The notes beneath the pieces were generated by a model, which saw only the letters and a program-made list of their open reading frames with translations, was not told the origin of the DNA and ran no database searches. DNA of 7,900 bases. Source: Acidobacteriota bacterium. Its GTDB lineage: Bacteria; Acidobacteriota; Blastocatellia; Pyrinomonadales; Pyrinomonadaceae. Below, in pieces: positions 6,208 through 7,900 of this stretch. Position 1 is the stretch's first letter; each line of letters starts with the position of its first letter. The position numbers were made by a program, and so were the translations under genes. Location: the NCBI GenBank assembly GCA_013698055.1, contig JACCVS010000252.1, forward strand, positions 1 to 7,900. The letters run 5' to 3'.

Positions 6208-6310
6208 AGTAAAGAGATAAGACAGTAGGCAGAGCAAACGAGCCGTTTTCCGCCTTCTGCCTTCCGCTTTTTCTTCTTTCATCCCTCATCCCTCCGCCCT
6301 CATCCCTTCT
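6183..6310. repeat. Long imperfect inverted repeat of 7-bp units (locus C)
   Basis: Outer arms 6183-6194 (agaagggatgag) and 6299-6310 pair perfectly over 12 bp; next arms 6196-6208 (gatgagggatgaa) and 6278-6290 pair perfectly over 13 bp. Between them the left arm has 1 nt (6195) and the right arm has 8 nt (6291-6298), so again one arm is longer by exactly 7 nt. The right arm reads catccct, catccct, ccgccct, catccct. The interior (about 6211-6276) is itself a weaker inverted repeat around aggcag / ctgcct. The left arm contains the ligase stop codon (6205-6207). Confidence 0.85.
6220..6259. repeat. Dispersed intergenic repeat, copy C (downstream of ligase)
   Basis: This is the second copy of the element at 4362-4406: identical over agacagtaggcag and similar over the cgttttc-gc-ttctg end, about 5 nt shorter in the middle. 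It forms the core of the locus C hairpin. The two copies are direct repeats bracketing the ligase gene. Confidence 0.7.
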
Positions 6311-6330
6311 GTTCCTCCTTGCTCTTAAGT

Positions 6331-6359
6331 TTGCTCTGGATGCACTAATCTCATATCAT
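6331..6359 (+). promoter_or_regulatory. Candidate sigma-70-like promoter of the chaperone/DsbA fusion gene
   Basis: TTGCTC (6331-6336) and TATCAT (6354-6359) are separated by 17 nt; the -10 box matches TATAAT at 5 of 6 positions and the -35 at 4 of 6 (TTGACA). A start near 6366 would leave a leader of about 45 nt before the ATG at 6411. It lies between the locus C hairpin and the gene, as expected for an independent unit. Confidence 0.45.
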
Positions 6360-6410
6360 CTTCATCGTTCGGGAATGCCGGTTCGAACCCTGATTAGAAA
6401 GAGAGTTTTA

Positions 6411-7900
6411 ATGAAGTATCGAAATCTCGCCTGCGCTGCCCTGCTCGGTTTGTTTCTTTTCGCATCGGTTGCGACGGCGCAAACATCAAGGCCAAGAACG
6501 GGACAAAAACCCACGCCGAAAAGCACGCCGCCTGCCAGACCAGCCACGACACCGTCTAAGCCAACAACCGTTGCTGCGCCTTCGCCCGGGACGCTCGCCA
6601 TCGTCAACGGGCAGACGATTACGCTTGCTGATCTTGATCCGAAAGTGCGCGAGGTCGTCGAAGGATTTGAAAAGAACATGCCGGATTTGCGGCGTGACGC
6701 GCTCAATGCGCGGATCAACGCCATCTTGCTCGAAAACGAAGCGCAGAAACGCAAGGTGACGGGCGACCAGTTGATGGATGCAGAGGTCAATAATCTGCTC
6801 AAAGACCCGACCGAAGCCGAGATCAAAGCCCTTTATGACGCGAGCCGACAGCAGATCGGCAATGCCGACTTAGCTTCGGTGCGCCCGGAAATCGTCAGCT
6901 ACCTGCGCAACCAGAGCGGACAGAAACTCGTCGCCGAATTCCTCAAGCGCCTGCGTTCCTCTCACTCTGTGGTGATGGGCACGGCGAATGTCAGCACGCC
7001 GAACCTTGCGCCTGCGACTGTGCTTGCCACCGTTGACGGGCGGGCGATCACGGCGAATGAATTCGAGGAACGTCTCAAGCCTTTCATCTACAAGGTGCGT
7101 CGGGAGATTTTTGATGCTGAGGTTCGCGCCGTTGATACGAAGATCAACCAGATGCTGCTGGAAGCCGAAGCCAAAAAGCGAAACGTGACGCCGGAGGCCG
7201 TTTTCAAAACGGAGGTCACAGATAAGCTGCGCGAGCCGACGGATGCCGAGGTGACGAAGTTTTACGAAGACAATAAGGCACGCATCAACGCCGATCTTGC
7301 CAGCGTGCGTACAAATATCATCAGCCTTCTCAGAGACCAACAGCAAAACCGTCTCGAATCCGAGTTCGTTCAGCGGTTGCGCTCAGGGGTTCCCGTGCAG
7401 CTCTTTCTGACTGAGCCGGAGCCGCCCGCCCAGACAATCAGCACTGACGATGATCCATCGCGCGGAGAGAGAAACGCGCCCGTCACAATCGTCGTCTTCA
7501 CTGATTTCCAGTGCCCTTCCTGCGCGGTGATGCACCCGGTGATTGACGAAGTGGCGAAGACTTACGCCAACCGCGCGCGGCTCGTGATTCGTGACTTTCC
7601 TTTAGCCATGCACCCGCAGGCACGTAAAGCTGCGGAGGCCGCAAACGCCGCCAATGCTCAAGGCAAATTCTTCGAGTACATCGCTGTGCTGTTCAAGAAC
7701 CAATCGGCGCTCGATGTGGCCTCGCTGAAAAAGTATGCGACGGACTTAGGGCTAGACCGCGCTAAATTCGATGCGGCGCTCGACAGCGGGCAATACGCGG
7801 CGGAAGTTAACAAAGATGCAGCGGACGGCGAGGCTTACGGCATTGACGGCACTCCGACCATTTTCATCAACGGCGTGCGCCTGCGTAATCTGACCGCCGG
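6411..7900 (+). CDS. Exported protein with two SurA_N-like modules and a DsbA-like thioredoxin domain (3' end outside window)
   Basis: The frame stays open to the window edge, giving 496 residues. A signal peptide MKYRNLACAALLGLFLFASV ends near A-T-A (residues 21-23), followed by a Pro/Thr/Lys-rich linker to about 60. Two paralogous modules follow, about 61-188 and 203-332. Each begins with a strand such as TLAIVNGQTIT or VLATVDGRAIT, has a Leu-rich helix with EA-KR-VT, an acidic D/EPT-AE turn, and a shared NADLASVR. These match the N-terminal chaperone part of SurA/PpiC proteins, but no parvulin isomerase domain is present. Residues 352-496 are a DsbA/thioredoxin_4-type domain: NAPVTIVVFTDFQCPSC with active-site Cys368-Pro-Ser-Cys371, an inserted helical region, and a cis-Pro (Pro482) in YGIDGTPTIFING. 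It probably acts in the periplasm on disulfide formation or isomerisation of substrates held by the chaperone modules. GAGAG lies about 5 nt before the ATG. Strong domain call; role inferred. Confidence 0.9.
   Translation, partial: MKYRNLACAALLGLFLFASVATAQTSRPRTGQKPTPKSTPPARPATTPSKPTTVAAPSPGTLAIVNGQTITLADLDPKVREVVEGFEKNMPDLRRDALNARINAILLENEAQKRKVTGDQLMDAEVNNLLKDPTEAEIKALYDASRQQIGNADLASVRPEIVSYLRNQSGQKLVAEFLKRLRSSHSVVMGTANVSTPNLAPATVLATVDGRAITANEFEERLKPFIYKVRREIFDAEVRAVDTKINQMLLEAEAKKRNVTPEAVFKTEVTDKLREPTDAEVTKFYEDNKARINADLASVRTNIISLLRDQQQNRLESEFVQRLRSGVPVQLFLTEPEPPAQTISTDDDPSRGERNAPVTIVVFTDFQCPSCAVMHPVIDEVAKTYANRARLVIRDFPLAMHPQARKAAEAANAANAQGKFFEYIAVLFKNQSALDVASLKKYATDLGLDRAKFDAALDSGQYAAEVNKDAADGEAYGIDGTPTIFINGVRLRNLTA

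Noticed and set aside
6380..6389. ggttcgaacc, resembling a tRNA T-loop or an att site in a tRNA 3' end
   Set aside because: The flanks do not form a 5-bp T-stem and no acceptor, D or anticodon arm precedes it; it is only a 10-bp palindrome.
6870..7346. 158-residue minus-strand frame opposite the SurA_N-like modules
   Set aside because: The plus-strand frame is open, has duplicated conserved modules and continues into a thioredoxin domain; this is a shadow.

Overview
The window looks like a piece of a moderate-GC (mid-50s % by eye) bacterial chromosome. An Acidobacteriota host, perhaps Blastocatellia, is my best guess. It rests on the gene mix (ATP-dependent ligase of archaeal/eukaryotic type, exported chaperone-DsbA fusion, DUF1003 and DUF4440 proteins, Asp-rich calcium repeats) and on intergenic 7-bp repeats. 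It is inference, not proof. I see no rRNA, tRNA, IS element, CRISPR array or phage gene.

Layout. 1-360: C-terminal end of an Asp-rich thrombospondin type 3-like calcium-binding protein (+). 418-456: a near-perfect 39-nt palindrome between convergent genes. 483-590: a broken C-terminal piece of a VOC (glyoxalase-fold) gene (-), a diverged copy of the intact gene at 3164-3538. 637-1077: small DUF1003-type membrane protein (-), divergent from an exported DUF4440/SnoaL-like protein at 1121-1738 (+). That protein overlaps tail to tail with a CNNM/CorC (HlyC-like) membrane protein at 1639-3087 (-). Upstream of CorC on the same strand lie the VOC protein (3164-3538) and a nitroreductase (3603-4304); these three may be co-transcribed. 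Divergent from them is an ATP-dependent DNA ligase (4477-6207, +). The window ends inside an exported protein with two SurA_N-like modules and a DsbA-like thioredoxin domain (6411 to the edge, +).

The genes do not form one pathway. Ligase is nucleic-acid housekeeping or repair, nitroreductase and VOC suggest small-molecule redox or detoxification, CorC suggests ion homeostasis, and the last gene suggests envelope protein folding.

The most unusual feature is a set of intergenic 7-bp-period repeats arranged as imperfect hairpins (3554-3623 and 6183-6310), plus a related dispersed element on both sides of the ligase. Two hairpins run into the 3' ends of genes and provide the last codons and stop codons of the nitroreductase and the ligase. 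In both hairpins one arm is longer than the other by exactly one 7-nt unit. No clear new defence or mobile system was found.
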